NCBI GenBank assembly: GCA_013397935.1
Contig: VZRN01006399.1
Coordinates: 976,315-1,040,314 of the forward strand
Direction of reading: 5' to 3'
DNA from: Dasyornis broadbenti
Taxonomy: Eukaryota > Chordata > Aves > Passeriformes > Dasyornithidae
DNA length: 64,000 bases
Of the stretch, positions 26,240-37,987 are shown piece after piece (the first letter of the stretch is position 1; each line of letters starts with the position of its first letter). Both the position numbers and the translations under genes were made by a program. Below the pieces are notes generated by a model. It saw only the letters and a list, made by a program, of their open reading frames with translations. It was not told the DNA's origin and ran no database searches.

Positions 26240-29200
26240 GCTTAGCCTATGCTGCTGAAAGGATCGAGGAAAGAATTATCCATCCAAACCCCAGTGGAAT
26301 TTGGGGCTTAACTGTTTTTAGACCCCTTTGCAAGTCCCAGCTGAAATCAGCTATTTAACGCAGAGATTTTAGCGTGAGGAGCGCTACATATCTTCCACTC
26401 CGAATGCAGTTGCCTGTACACAGGGCACCTTCTTACACAGATCTCTTGCTCTTGCATTTGGGAGATTATATAAACAGCAGTTTATTAGGGAGAAATAATA
26501 TTTTGTTGCATTTTAATGCATTAAGCTCTGCAAATCTAGAAATCTGGGGGGAAGGGAGAGATTACTGGATCATTTTCTGAAAATGTGAGCAATATTGTCA
26601 ACTAGTCCATTTTCAGTTACCTGTTCTACCCCATTGTACTCAAATTACCCTATTTCTGTACTCGCACAGCAACGTGAGAAAAACAAGCAAAAAGGCTTTG
26701 CAGCTGTAAATGAAGAAGGATTTCATAACCTACTTTGAACCTCAGCTCTCCAACAGGGTTTCCAGGGCTGGTAATTTTTTTACTCATCAGCTGGATAAGT
26801 TTTGACCCATGTGAATGTCACATTGCCATACCTGCGGCATATAAGAAGCGAACTTCATACAGGGTAAGGTCTTTCACAGGTGAAGACTGATATGGTCAGC
26901 AAAATTGTCTGTCACTTCTGTCAGTCAAGAACTGTTTGGTTTTTTTGTTGTGACGTATTTTTCTTCTTCAAGACATTCCATTATTCTTTAATGGGGATAG
27001 AGTAAACAAATGTGTGTTGTACTGTTGTCTGCCACAACTGACAAATGTTCTTTAAGTATTTGAGTACAGAAGTGCCCTCAATAAGAAGAAAGTAAAGAGA
27101 CCAAGAGGGAGTTTTTAAAAGTGGTGTTTATGAGTTTTCTTCCTTGCTTAGTTGTCAAATAATTAGGCTTTTGAAATAATGGATTCCATTTGTGCTAATT
27201 GGAGTACGACATTCACTGTTACTGGTCTGTAAATTACAGAGATATTCTGATCTTTATTGCACTCACCTCCATTTTTGTTCTCTTATGATAATCTTTTGGA
27301 AGTCTGGTTCTGCTGCATTAGAGATTGGTTTCAGTGTCTGTACAATGTTTGCTACTATTGTAGTGTGACTTCTTGTTTTCGATTTTTAAAATTTGTATTG
27401 GTGCAGCCTTAACTTACAGAAATAAAGACCATTTAAAATATATCAAAATAGTCTTTGATGTCTGTGATAAGTGCATGCTTTATTCACAGTATTTTGTCTG
27501 TAATTAGGTGTAACTACCAGGTCTCATGTATTTAATAAACTGTTTTCTGCAAAGTTGACGGTTTTTCTTTAATCGAGTGAAAACAACTTACATGGCATTT
27601 CAAAGCATGTTGTATAGAAAAAGCACAAGCTGTGCCTCATGCTTTTCAACTATGAGTATCTGCATAGCTGTGGTGTTTCCATGGACCTGTGGTGCATTTC
27701 AATTAGCAGAGTGCAAATAGGCTCACCAAGAAATAGTTGCTGTCATACCCTCCTAACTTCTGGGGTTGTGTTTCAGGAATACATTTAAACAACTGGTTAA
27801 GTAACTCCTTCCCTACTCAGGAATGTACTTAAAGCAAGCTTGACTTGAACCATGTGCTCATTTAATTCAATATAGTAGGACTGAAAACCTACATCCTGAG
27901 AGCCATTTTGGAGGGCCTTTTGGAAGTCATTTTCCTGAACCTCAATTCCAAGGCACAGTTTGGCCTGAAATTATTTTTTTTTGCTTTCAGAATTTCAGCA
28001 GTAAGGTCTGCTCTCCACACAGTTTTGTTTTAATGTTCGTCTAGAATAAAGTCTGAATCCAAGAGTATGCATCTTTTCAGACAGTTCCTTGTCAGGTACT
28101 AATCTTCTCTGTTCAAGAGGTTTTAAAATGAAAGGACCAGAAAACTAAAGCTAATAAAGCCCCTACATTGTGAAAGTGAAACATACCAAATGAAAAAATC
28201 CCTTAAGAAGTTCCACAGAACTCCTGTTCATATGATGATAACTGTGTTGGGGAGTGTCTTGAGTTCTGCCAAAGGAACATGAGAAAAAGAAAAAAGCCAA
28301 ATCCCTCTGGAAACTGCCATCTAGGGAACTGCAATGTGTGTTGTTTTTAGGAAATCAGTGCAGGATATTGCAGAATAGTAAGACATAAGTGACATAATGG
28401 GTGATGTATAGAGGAACACGATTTTCACCAGGTATTCTGGGACTGCATTTCAATCACATGGCAAATTCTGCTAAAAAAGTCCCCTTCTTAATGCTTGGTG
28501 CTAGCAGCTAGATTGTGCTCGGCACAGCAACATGTGAAAAGCATCTTGTCAAAGGTCCTGCTGTTGTCCCAGTGACAAGTGGAAGGAAGAAAGGAAGGCT
28601 TTTGGATGAAGAGACAGAGAAATGAGGTATAGACAGGTGATCACCAGGGGATATCTGGTGCTTTCACTGTCTGTTACACATGCACAGTAAACCTGTTGGA
28701 TTAAACTTTATAGCTTGGATTAAACTGTCTTCACAAAGGTTGAAGTTAATGAGCTTATGTTTGATCTAAAAGTGAGTACACAGCAGGTGGTTAATGGGTA
28801 ATGTGTTTAAGGCAGATTCAGCTAAGCAAATTGGCAAAGTTCTGGTTAACTCAGCTGCTTTCACTTTTCCCTTTGTACACTGATTAACTCAGATTGCCAG
28901 TTTAAGAACTGTCATGCTCCCACAGCCAGCGGAATGTCTGGATAACCAGCAGTGTGCAGATGTTAGGTGCTGTCTTGCACTGTCCAGCTCAGGTAATTTG
29001 GAGGTTTCCCCAGGTTGGTCTCACAAGTGACAGAATCTTCTGAGCACAGTTGTGGCTGAATATATCTGAACATTGTGTTCACAACATAGCTGAAGGGTAT
29101 CATGACTGCAACTGATGCAGAAGTTGCTGAGGAACACTGTGGCATTTTGCCTCTTCAGATAAGCTTTGAAGGTGGCAAAGGGGGGTCTGTAATTCGCTGA

Positions 29201-29569
29201 TGGTTTGCACTATAGTATACACCAAAGAGATATGGAAAGGCAGCTATCCGTGCAAGGATCCACAACATTTCTTTGTGGTGTAGCCTCATGGCTTACTACG
29301 TTATAACCTTCACTACTGCTATGTCTCAAGAAGTCTAATTAGAAAGAAACAAATAAAAAGATGGCTAAGTAAAATGGCTGTGTATAAGAAGATGTGGCTA
29401 TTTGTGTATGGATACTTTGTTCCAACGTCCAAATTCCTATAGGAAGACAATGCACATGCAAGACTGGCAGCACATGAGACATGCTTACTGCTACTTCTCT
29501 AAAAAACTGTAAGGAAATGACACCTGGAGGAGCTTTAAGACAAAATCCTGCATGTAGCATGATACATGT

Positions 29570-30510
29570 GGAATTCTTCAGGGACAGGTATTTCAACCAG
29601 TGCAGTGTAACATTTTTGTCAGTGACAGAGACAGTGGGATTGAGGGTACCCTCAGCAAGTTTGCTGACAACACTGAGCTGTGTGGTGCAATTAACACACT
29701 GGAGGGAAAAGATACCTGAGAGGTGAGCTGATGCAAACCTCATGAAGTTAAATAAGGCCAAGTGCAAGGTGCTACACCTGGGCTGAAGCAATTCCAAGGA
29801 CCACCACAGGCTGGGCGAGAATGGATTGAGAGCAGCCCTGTGAGAAGGACCTGGGGGTGCTGGTGGGTGAGAAGCTGGACATGACCCAGCCATGTGCAGT
29901 CACAGCCCAGAAAGACAAACATGTCCTGGGCTGCATCCAAAGCAGCATGGCCAGCAGGGGAGGCAGGGAATTCTTCCCCTCTGCTCTGCTCTGGTGAGAC
30001 CCCACCTGGAACACTGCACCCAGTATTCGGGCCCCCAACATAAGAAAGATGTGGACCTGCTGCAGCAAGTCCAGAGGAGAGCCATGACAATGATCAGAAG
30101 GATGGAGCATCTCTACAAGGACAGGCTGAGATAGTTGAGACTGTTCAGCCTGGAGTAAGAAAGCACTGGGGGGACTTTATAGCACCTTCAAATACTTAAA
30201 GGGCTACTAATAGAGAGCTGGAGAGGGATATTTTACAAGAGCATGGGGTAATAGAAGGGGGAATGCCTTTAAACCGAAACAGGTTTGGTTTAGTTTAGAT
30301 ATTAGGAAGAAATCCTTTAGTGTGAGGATGGTGAGACACTGGCACAGGTTGCACATAGAATTTGTGGATACCCTGTCTCTGGAACTGACCATGGCCAGGT
30401 TGGATGGGGGTTTGAGCAACCTGGTCCAGTGGAAGGTTGAGAGAGCAGAGAGTTGGAACTAGATGATCTCTAAGGTCCCATCCAACCCAAACCTTTCTAT
30501 GACTCTACGG
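29570..30510 (+). mobile_element. CR1 LINE fragment, 3' third with RT C-terminus
   Basis: About 0.94 kb of CR1. The RT segment is visible from 'tttttgtcagtgacagaga' at about 29610; the later part contains the 'ctctggtgagaccccacctg' region at about 29990-30010 and ends in the typical 'aggtcccatccaacccaaac' and 'tctatgactcta' 3' end. The frame at 29892-30134 ([16 protein letters not shown]) is the CR1 ORF2 tail. Frameshifts and stops make it inactive. The left edge is approximate. Confidence 0.9.
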
Positions 30511-33500
30511 TTATTCACCTCAAAACTCCTAATGTACTAGCAATAACTTTTAGTTATTCTTGTCCCCATGTCTCCATCATTTCGCTTGCAGGGGCTGAGA
30601 GGGAGTGGAGCCTGTGGCCGTGTGGGCATGGCTGGGCTGCTATTCTATACCACCCCTTTCATTGCTGGGATGTGGCTTCAGGGGGAAGAAAAAGTGGACG
30701 CACTGTGGAAGCAACACCATTTTGTTTTATTTCTTCTTCAGGGAAGTTTCCGGGACCAGCGCTGCAGACTTTGTCCCTCTTCTGCTGCCGCCCGTCCCTT
30801 CCTGTTCCTCAGGAAGAACACAACTCCAAGCGGCAAACGCAGCTGAACCCAGCAGAGAACAGTGGTGCTGGTGCGGAAAGAGCCATGGGGAGCGGAGATG
30901 AGCCCAAGCCCAGTGGAGAGGACCCCACCTGAGCTGAAGCTGCTGAGCACAGCCAAGCACAGTGGTAGAAAGCAGGCAACACAATGTGGACTATTCTGGC
31001 TTCTGGGGGTTTGTCCATCATTGTTTTTTATTGTCTTGTGCTCCAGGACAGGGGATGCCATCAGGGGAGAGCATCTGCCATCTTATCTTTGTCTTGGCAG
31101 CCACAAAGACTGAGTGGAGGTGGGGAACACCTTTTGTGTGTAAAGCACCTTCTCTTTGGCATATTTTTTTTTATTAATATGGTTGGTGTTACTGTGTGTT
31201 TCTTACTCCTTTGCTGTTTGTTTTCAGGAAATTGTTATCTCAACCCATATCTGCCTTTGTCCCTCTCTTACTAGAAGAGGAGTGGTGGGAACGTGAGCAG
31301 CTTATTTGGAGTTTGATTCCCAGCTGTTTTTAAACCACAACACCATGCAAAATGGTAAATGAAACAGGACTGGAGAAAGCAAAACACTTCAAACATATAC
31401 TTAGGGAAAGGCAGGCAGAAATGTTGAGTGCTGAGGAGATAGAATGCTGCTAGCCATAGAACCATTAACCCTGTCATACGAGACAATGCCATTCATCAGC
31501 AGTTGGAAGATTTCTGCGTGTCTGGACCTTGGTGAGTGACACTCAGAAATGTTCCTGGAGGCTCAGGGTGGCCAGAAGTTCTCCTGTGCAGAGGTTTGCC
31601 TGAGGAAATGATTGAGCTGACAAACATTGCCCATCCTACAAAAACAGTGAGTTAAGCTGTATCTTCCTCTGTAATGCCATCTGCTGTGGGGGGGTCACCT
31701 CTCCACAACATCTGTGTCCTTCAGTCGCATGGGTGTGGAGCCCCTTCTGGAGACAGGTCTGTTTACACAGTTATAAAAAGTGGTTATAAAACTATTCAGT
31801 AGACTAGAACTTGGTCAGGCCACATTGATGCTGCATCAGGCCCCTGGTGCTTGCAAGCCAGCCAGGAGTGTGCCCTGCCTCATTCCATCAGAGCTGGGTG
31901 GCCTCTAAATGGCATCTAAAATCCCTGCTCATTCTGGACAACAGTGGGATCTGCCAGGAGCCTGTGGTGTGTGTCAGTGTCTTTGCTGCCTGCACTAGCA
32001 CAAAAATGAGTAAAATACAGTTCAAGATGAGTAGAATCTGGGTGCTTCAGGAACTTCCAGATACTGCAGATATCTTTAGTTGTGGGGGCCAATTAGTATG
32101 TTTGCTTCCATAGAAGGACCATGAATATAAACCCTGGAAGACGACTGCTAATTTGCTATATGAACAGCAGCAGGTTTTTGCTCTAGGGGAAGCATGTAGA
32201 GATGGAAAGAGACGTCAGAGCTGAGATCTAACCAGTTTTGATGGCACTTTATTAGCTTATCTGGCAACGGTCCTCTTCCCTCACCAAACACTCATGCATA
32301 GTGCAACTCCCAGCATCAGCATGGAGCAGAACATTAGGTGTCCAGACATTTACCATGTGCATTTCAACTTAAATGATCTGGCACAGAGCACCCACAAGCC
32401 ACCAAATAATAGCACAGTTATCTGCATAGATGTAGGGTGTATGCGTGTGTGTTTTGGCAAGCAAGTATTACTGTTTTCTTCCTGTATCATCTCAGTGACA
32501 GAAGTTTGGCAAGAGGGCTTGTGCCTGCACATATGGCACTGTTGTGTGATTTTTGCAGTATTTCTGCTATGAGTATGAACTGCATTAGTTGAACCAAATA
32601 CAGAGATGACTTTTTGAAAGGAACCTTCCTTACTGACGGTAATGCAGCTTGGGTGCTGCGTGTTCACACAGCGAGCTTGCATCTCCTGAAGTGTGGAAGA
32701 CACAGGAAGAGGGAGACAAAAGGCATTTTAGGAGTGACGGAGCAGGACTCAGATTTAGGTGCAAGATCTCCTCCTTTGTCAGTAACTTGTTACAGTTAAG
32801 TGGCACTGAATTTGCACAGGCAGCCTGTGATCTACACACATTAAAATTCAGCCTTGTGGGACTTGATCCAGAACCATCTAATGTTTATGTGATTACAACA
32901 TGGAGCACCAGTGATTGCATGGCTCTTCGCGATATAGGACGTGTTCCTGGCTGCTTAATGGTTTTCCAAATTCTGTCTCACAGGTCCCAAAGAGAGCTCC
33001 CATGTATATTCGGTAAGGGTGCAGTTTGGTCAGTACGTCGTGGTGATGCCCAACAGTACTCCAAGTACTCCACAAGGTGTTCAGAGATAATTTCAAATGC
33101 TTGGAGCATCATCTGGCTGCTGACAGGCAATGCTGGGCACAGAGCTTCGTGCTTTGGTATGCAGCCACTGAAGTCAGCGATGAAAGCAGGATGGGAATTC
33201 CCTTATCTTTAAACAAAGCCCATGAACTGGTGTGGTATTGTACCAGGATCCCAGACTTTCCAGGACTCTTTCACGCTGTACAAGAATGAAAGAGATAAAC
33301 TGTTTTCCTCTGGACCAGAGAAAAGCAATTTATGCCAATTAAAAAAACCCAAACAAACAGAAGCAAGGATGCTGTATTTCCTGGAGGAATTGAAAGCAGG
33401 ACAATTCTTATTCCAGCTTTCTGATGATACAACACCCTTACAGATGGTAGCTGATACATGCTTGCATCACAAAACCGTAATTTTATTTCAGTTTTATTTT

Positions 33501-35986
33501 GTTAAGCCAAGACTCCTTTTCTGCAAGCACTAGAGCTCCTGCTGCTCACAGTAGCCATCTCTTTCTGATCTGGCTACACTTCTAAGCCTTAGAGCAATTC
33601 ATGCTATTTTTTGTAGTTTATGAGGACAGGGTGTGTAGTGGGAAGGAAAGGAAAAACGATACAGACTTTAATGGCCATCACTGTGTGTATGGTATGAAGC
33701 ATTCTGGAATGACCACCTGTGTGCCCTGTTCTATTGTAGCACTTGACTCGCTGTTCCTGTTCAGGACTGAATAGCACTAGTAAGAAGCGGTTACTGTGGG
33801 CAGTAGCAAGTATCAGAGCTCAGCTTAAACCAGACACAGCAATTTTGAAGATTAGTATATGGAGAAGGTTGGAACTAGGACTTAATTTCCTGGTACATGA
33901 TAAACCCTGTCTTGGGAAGCTAGAAACAGTTTTTGTCTTCTGTTGCAGTTCAATAAATTGCCTGAGTGGTACTGTGATTAAAGAGACAACCACCATAATT
34001 TTCACACTGAGGCCTATCAGAAGTTAATTATGTGGGATTAATTGCAGTGTGAGAATTTCAGTGAGGCTGGAGATGTTATATCTTTCAGGACAACTGTTGT
34101 ATGGTTAGTATCTTGATTTTAGCAGGCCGTTTCGCAAAGTGCTCTGGGTGCTTTCAGAAGTAGAGAAGGTGAGCTACTGTGAGCCAGCCACAGCTCACAA
34201 GATGGCAAGCAGGTTGTGAGGAAATGTGGGGCTGAATGTTACTGATTCATGGACAGATCTGGGCAGAGAAACTTCCTGAGAGGTACAAAGTTCTATGGAG
34301 AATGGGTAGGGGGCAAGCAGTGCCTGAACAGTTGCTGCAAGAGGGTTGTAGCAAGACCCAAGGGCACTAGAGGGCAAACCTTTGTCAAGGAGACTGCTGG
34401 TGAGAGACCATCTCATCATTTCCAGGAGCATTTTGGCCTGTGTAGAGGAGTAGTTCCCCAAATAAATCACCACACGTAGCTCATCAAGTGGCTGCCACGC
34501 TCCACACTGAACAGAGAACGAACATTTGCTATGAGCAAAGGTTTTAAAGCACCTTCTGCTTAGTTTAGAAGCAATGCTTGCAAAGCCTACCTTTCAGATG
34601 GAAGGAAGTCCTGTTTCTGTCCGCTGACTAGTTGCAGTGTACAGAAGAAGAGGGGAGGTCCCTTCAGCTCTTGAGACTTCTGACCCTGAACAGGCTGCAC
34701 AATAATGTGCATTTATCACATGTGCCCTCTGTGTAGCTTTTTTTCCAGCAATCTCTCTCAGAATCTTCAGGAGGACACCCTGGGCTATGAGGGATGTGCA
34801 CACCGCAGACTGAGGACTCCTGTTACAGAAGTGAGTCCAGAGCTCAGAGGATTAGACAATGTCCTTGCATTGTTAGCCTGTGCAGGGCTCATCTGTTCAG
34901 CTTTCCAGCTTGATTTTCTTGCAGTGGGTCATTCAGTTGGGTTTATGCAGTTCCTTTACCTTTTATATATTATATTAACAGCAAAATCTGCAACAACACA
35001 AACCTCTTTTTAAAATCACATCATCCCAGTGTACACCATTACACCTCTGGGGCTGCATTAACAGTCAGCAGTGGCCAAAAAATTGAAGGTTAAAAGGAGA
35101 AATCCAGCATATCCCTCCTGTTGACCTTCAGTGTACCAGCTCTTCCCTTTTCCTGCCACACTGAGGTAGTCACTTTGGGGATCACAGTACATGGATATTC
35201 AGGGCAACCTCTCACTGCTAAATTCATTGGGCTGCAAAATCCCATTTGTTTCAGCCCTGTAAAAAGTAGACTTAAAGTATAGTAGATATAATAAAATTAC
35301 AGAGGTATTGTAAAAATGCATTACTCTTTCATAAAGGATATTAAGTGTCTGAACATCTATAAAAAGATTCTCCATCAATCCTCTGCTTTCAGTTCCTGGC
35401 TGCAGGGTTGAAGGTTTCCATTTATGAAATGCACACTCCCTATCTTCATTTAACTCATGGTATTCATCACAGTGCACCTGCCTTTGGTCCACTAGAGCAA
35501 CAGGGTCTTGTTTTGTTGTGTCTAATAGGGAGAAGAAAGTGTGTATGGGCAGAAAATCCTACTTGACTAGCATTGCCTGTCCAGCTTGCACAGACACCTG
35601 TGGTGGAGAGATGCGCTGGCAGCACAGTGTCAGCCTGTATAGGAATAGAGGTTTTCCCCACTGCCAGGGTCAATTAAAAAAAGGAAAAACCTTTGTGTTT
35701 GCCATCCTCCCATGGTTTCTACAGCAAGGCAAAAGATGCTGTATTACTCACTATTACTGGCTCTGTGTGACAATACATTTTCAGCTTTGCAGCAACATTA
35801 GGGTAACTTCACGTTGGTGCCTCTGCATTTTCAGCACATGAACTGATGAGAAATCATCACGGAAGATCATCTTTCTTCAGTTCCTCACATTTTATGAAAA
35901 ACATGTAAATTGCTACTAGTCAGCAATTGTGGCAGCATGTCATTAGGACAAGCCATTTTTATCCCCTTTCTTTACTTATTTTCTAG
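30511..35986. other. non-coding stretch upstream of the decayed module
   Basis: No gene or repeat element is supported here. The longest open frame is 187 codons at 32649-33212 (+); it starts with ordinary ATG context, has no family resemblance I can name and no splice-site frame, so I leave it as a chance frame. A somewhat GC-richer patch lies at 30560-30990. Confidence 0.5.
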
Positions 35987-36149
35987 CATATTCTACTAAG
36001 CTCAACAGTTTAATTTTGATGATGACTTCAAGTACCTGTGTATCAGTGCTGTGAACCCCAACACCACCAGGGCTGTGCTCTCCGCTCTCAGTGTGTGGAG
36101 ATACTGGTGCATGACCAAAGGACTCAGAGATTACATGAACATCACTAAG
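35987..36149 (+). pseudogene. KIAA1958: decayed KIAA1958 DUF3504 exon (first of two), frameshifted
   Basis: A good acceptor (pyrimidine run ending ttttctag at 35986) is followed by codons reading AYSTKLN when one base of an upstream codon is supplied, matching my memory of human KIAA1958. After AAC at 36004-36006 the frame is lost, apparently by a deletion of about 10 bases. The conserved reading continues in another frame from 36009 (DDDFKYLCISAVNPNTTRAV, then VWRYWCMTKGLRD and NITK) to an intact donor, AAG|GTCAGG, at 36149/36150. The exon ends on a whole codon, as does the start of its partner exon at 37205. Identity rests on recalled similarity to human KIAA1958 and on synteny. I infer loss of coding function because of the frameshift here and the many lesions in the next exon. 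Confidence 0.85.
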
Positions 36150-37204
36150 GTCAGGAAACTTAGCAAAATACTGGGATTTTTTAGTGCTGAGAGCCAGCCC
36201 CTCTGGTGAAATAAAGTTATTATAAAGTTTAAAAGAGATGGATTTTTGGCCTTCTGTATGTCCATGTGGTCTTGGGGATTTTCCAAGTTTCTCTCAATAA
36301 AACTAAACTTTTCTAATTCATGCCCTGTTTCCTTTATGGTTGAGCCAGTAGTTTTGAAACTAAAAGCTATAGATGCGATGCTGAAGATTTCCTTGTACAT
36401 AATGGTTGTGTACAACCTCAGTCTCCTATTTCATGTGACAAAACTTTCTGCTATTACTTTAAGGACAGTGTTTGCATGGTTTTTGCTTCTAGAGCTAGCC
36501 AGTGTAATTTAGAGCATTCGAGGACGTTTCTTCAAAAATGAACTCCCAGAAACATCAGTGTTTACCTCACCCCAAAAATAAGGACTATGGCTAAGGTCCA
36601 AAGAATAAAAACCCTGCTTACATTTTTATAACTATGTTTCTCTGATCTAAGATATTGGCAGGATAAAGCAGCCAGACTAGCAGTCAGATTGCAATACTGA
36701 CCTCTCCTGGCTAAAAGAAGTTGCTGCTTCTCCTTTTTTCCTCTTATTCTTCCTTCATGTACTTCTCCTCCTTCTTCGCCTGAGAAGTACCCATTTCCAT
36801 ATGTACCACGTTGCTGTGAAAGTATAGAGAATTACACCCAAGTGGTAAGTCATACACATTTGCACACAGTCACACTTCAGTGTGACTGGAACCTTCATTC
36901 ACTTCAAAAATAGCCAGGACTTTGGCTCCTTTCTTCTGAATCTGGATTTCAACAGCTGGTGCAAAAGTGGCACCAGCAAGCAAAATGCATATGACTTGTT
37001 TGAACACCGCTTAGACCACAGCATTTCATTGCAGCCTCTTCCCAAAACCCTAAGGCTGCCAAGAAACAAATTCTGGGGAAGAATGGAAGCTGCTGCAGTG
37101 TTCTTCAAACAGAGCACAGAGAAGCTCTAAATGTTTTCCCCACCTGTGATGCATTTCCTTCCCATACATACCTTGACATATCTTTCCCCTTCTTCTTGTT
37201 CCAG
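36150..37204 (+). other. KIAA1958: intron between the two decayed KIAA1958 exons
   Basis: Bounded by GT at 36150-36151 and by a pyrimidine-rich acceptor ending ttgttccag at 37204. The retained splice sites show that the module is an original gene part and not a processed (intronless) retrocopy. No feature is seen inside; open frames such as 36882-37130 look like chance. Confidence 0.7.
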
Positions 37205-37987
37205 ATCCCAGCAGTGAAAATGACTGAACCCCTGGAGGACTTCTATGTCACCATGAAAAAAATAGATCAGTCTGACTCTGTAGCCACAGTCTTCTGCACT
37301 ATCCAACAAGGCTTGGACCAGATCCTCACGAATGCTGGTGGCTGCTTTCTCCACCACCAGGAGCACCTTCAGCTCTTTCCGCAGAAAGCTGAAGGATAAA
37401 CCAAATGTCTTGAGGTAGGCTACCATGTCTGGTGACTTCTATCAACGATGTCTGCGTCTTTCTTGTTGATGAGGAAGAGGTGCGGAGGACAGGATGCCTG
37501 GAGGTGATAGCCCCATAGCCCTGCTCCCCACAGAGGTGAAATACAGCAGCCAGTACCTGAACATGGAAACCTTGCAGAAGCAGGCAGGCATAGAGTTTGA
37601 TGACACTGAATTGCTCATAGACTCCCAGAACAGGTAATTTTTTGCCAGAATGGGTAGCAGGAAGCAAGAAAATGGGCAGGACACAGACTGTGTAATGGCC
37701 ACATCTACGATGAGCACAGGCTCTGCCCGTAGTGTCTTCTCTACAAGTACATGTGCATACAAGGGCCGCTGAAACAAAGGGAGGCCAAGTCACCCCTTTG
37801 CCTGGTGGCTTGGCAGCAGGTCAGTAGCTTGGGGAATGTCTCCTACAAGGAGCCAGGTGTGGGCATCTGCTCCCTCAGAGCTGTCATTCCCAAGTTGATA
37901 AAGAAAGCGAAGCTAGAGCACTCTGAAAATTTTACTTTTGTCTCCTTCACTAAGGCTTCCAGGAAGTTTTTCCCTTTTAGCATCTAA
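37205..37987 (+). pseudogene. KIAA1958: decayed KIAA1958 DUF3504 terminal exon (second of two)
   Basis: Begins IPAVKMTEPLEDFYVTMKK in phase with the preceding exon, then loses frame near 37349 (one base gained). Readable blocks continue in changing frames: TFSSFRRKLKDK (to about 37400), FLVDEEEVRRTGCL (about 37460-37500), VKYSSQYLNMETLQKQAG (about 37530-37590), then YKYMCI, REAKSP and ENFTFVSFT up to TAA at 37985-37987. Lesions on this path: shift near 37349; TAG 37416-37418; shifts between 37419-37443 and at about 37502; TAA 37635-37637; a shift at about 37640-37690; TAG 37730-37732. The layout follows the C-terminal half of a human KIAA1958 isoform as I recall it. The domain is paralogous to the intact exon at 12242-13287. 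The number and spread of lesions exclude sequencing error as the likely cause of all of them. Confidence 0.87.

Larger units (their letters stand above)
17789..29569. other. non-coding stretch with simple repeats
   Basis: About 11.8 kb with no gene I can support. It may be intron of the ancestral KIAA1958 transcript that reached the module at 36-38 kb, or intergenic. It holds the T/G-rich tract, the AAT microsatellite, the poly(A)/GA tract and the T/A palindrome listed separately. AATAAA hexamers at 18717, 27420 and 27533 have no gene attached. Open frames up to 173 codons (for example 23013-23534) have no recognisable domain. Confidence 0.5.

Noticed and set aside
27413..27560. Two AATAAA hexamers as the 3' end of a gene
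   Set aside because: No exon or open frame leads into them on the plus strand; such hexamers are common in AT-rich DNA.
29339..29893. 184-codon minus-strand frame
   Set aside because: It is largely the antisense of the CR1 fragment plus flanking sequence; the element's real coding frame is on the plus strand.
37126..37793. Minus-strand frames of 99, 155 and 111 codons
   Set aside because: They lie opposite the decayed KIAA1958 exon and have no homology of their own; the homologous reading is on the plus strand.
35987..37987. Dynein-like or retroviral origin for the coding traces at 36-38 kb
   Set aside because: Initial weak resemblance did not hold. The order of conserved blocks and the intron position fit KIAA1958 throughout.
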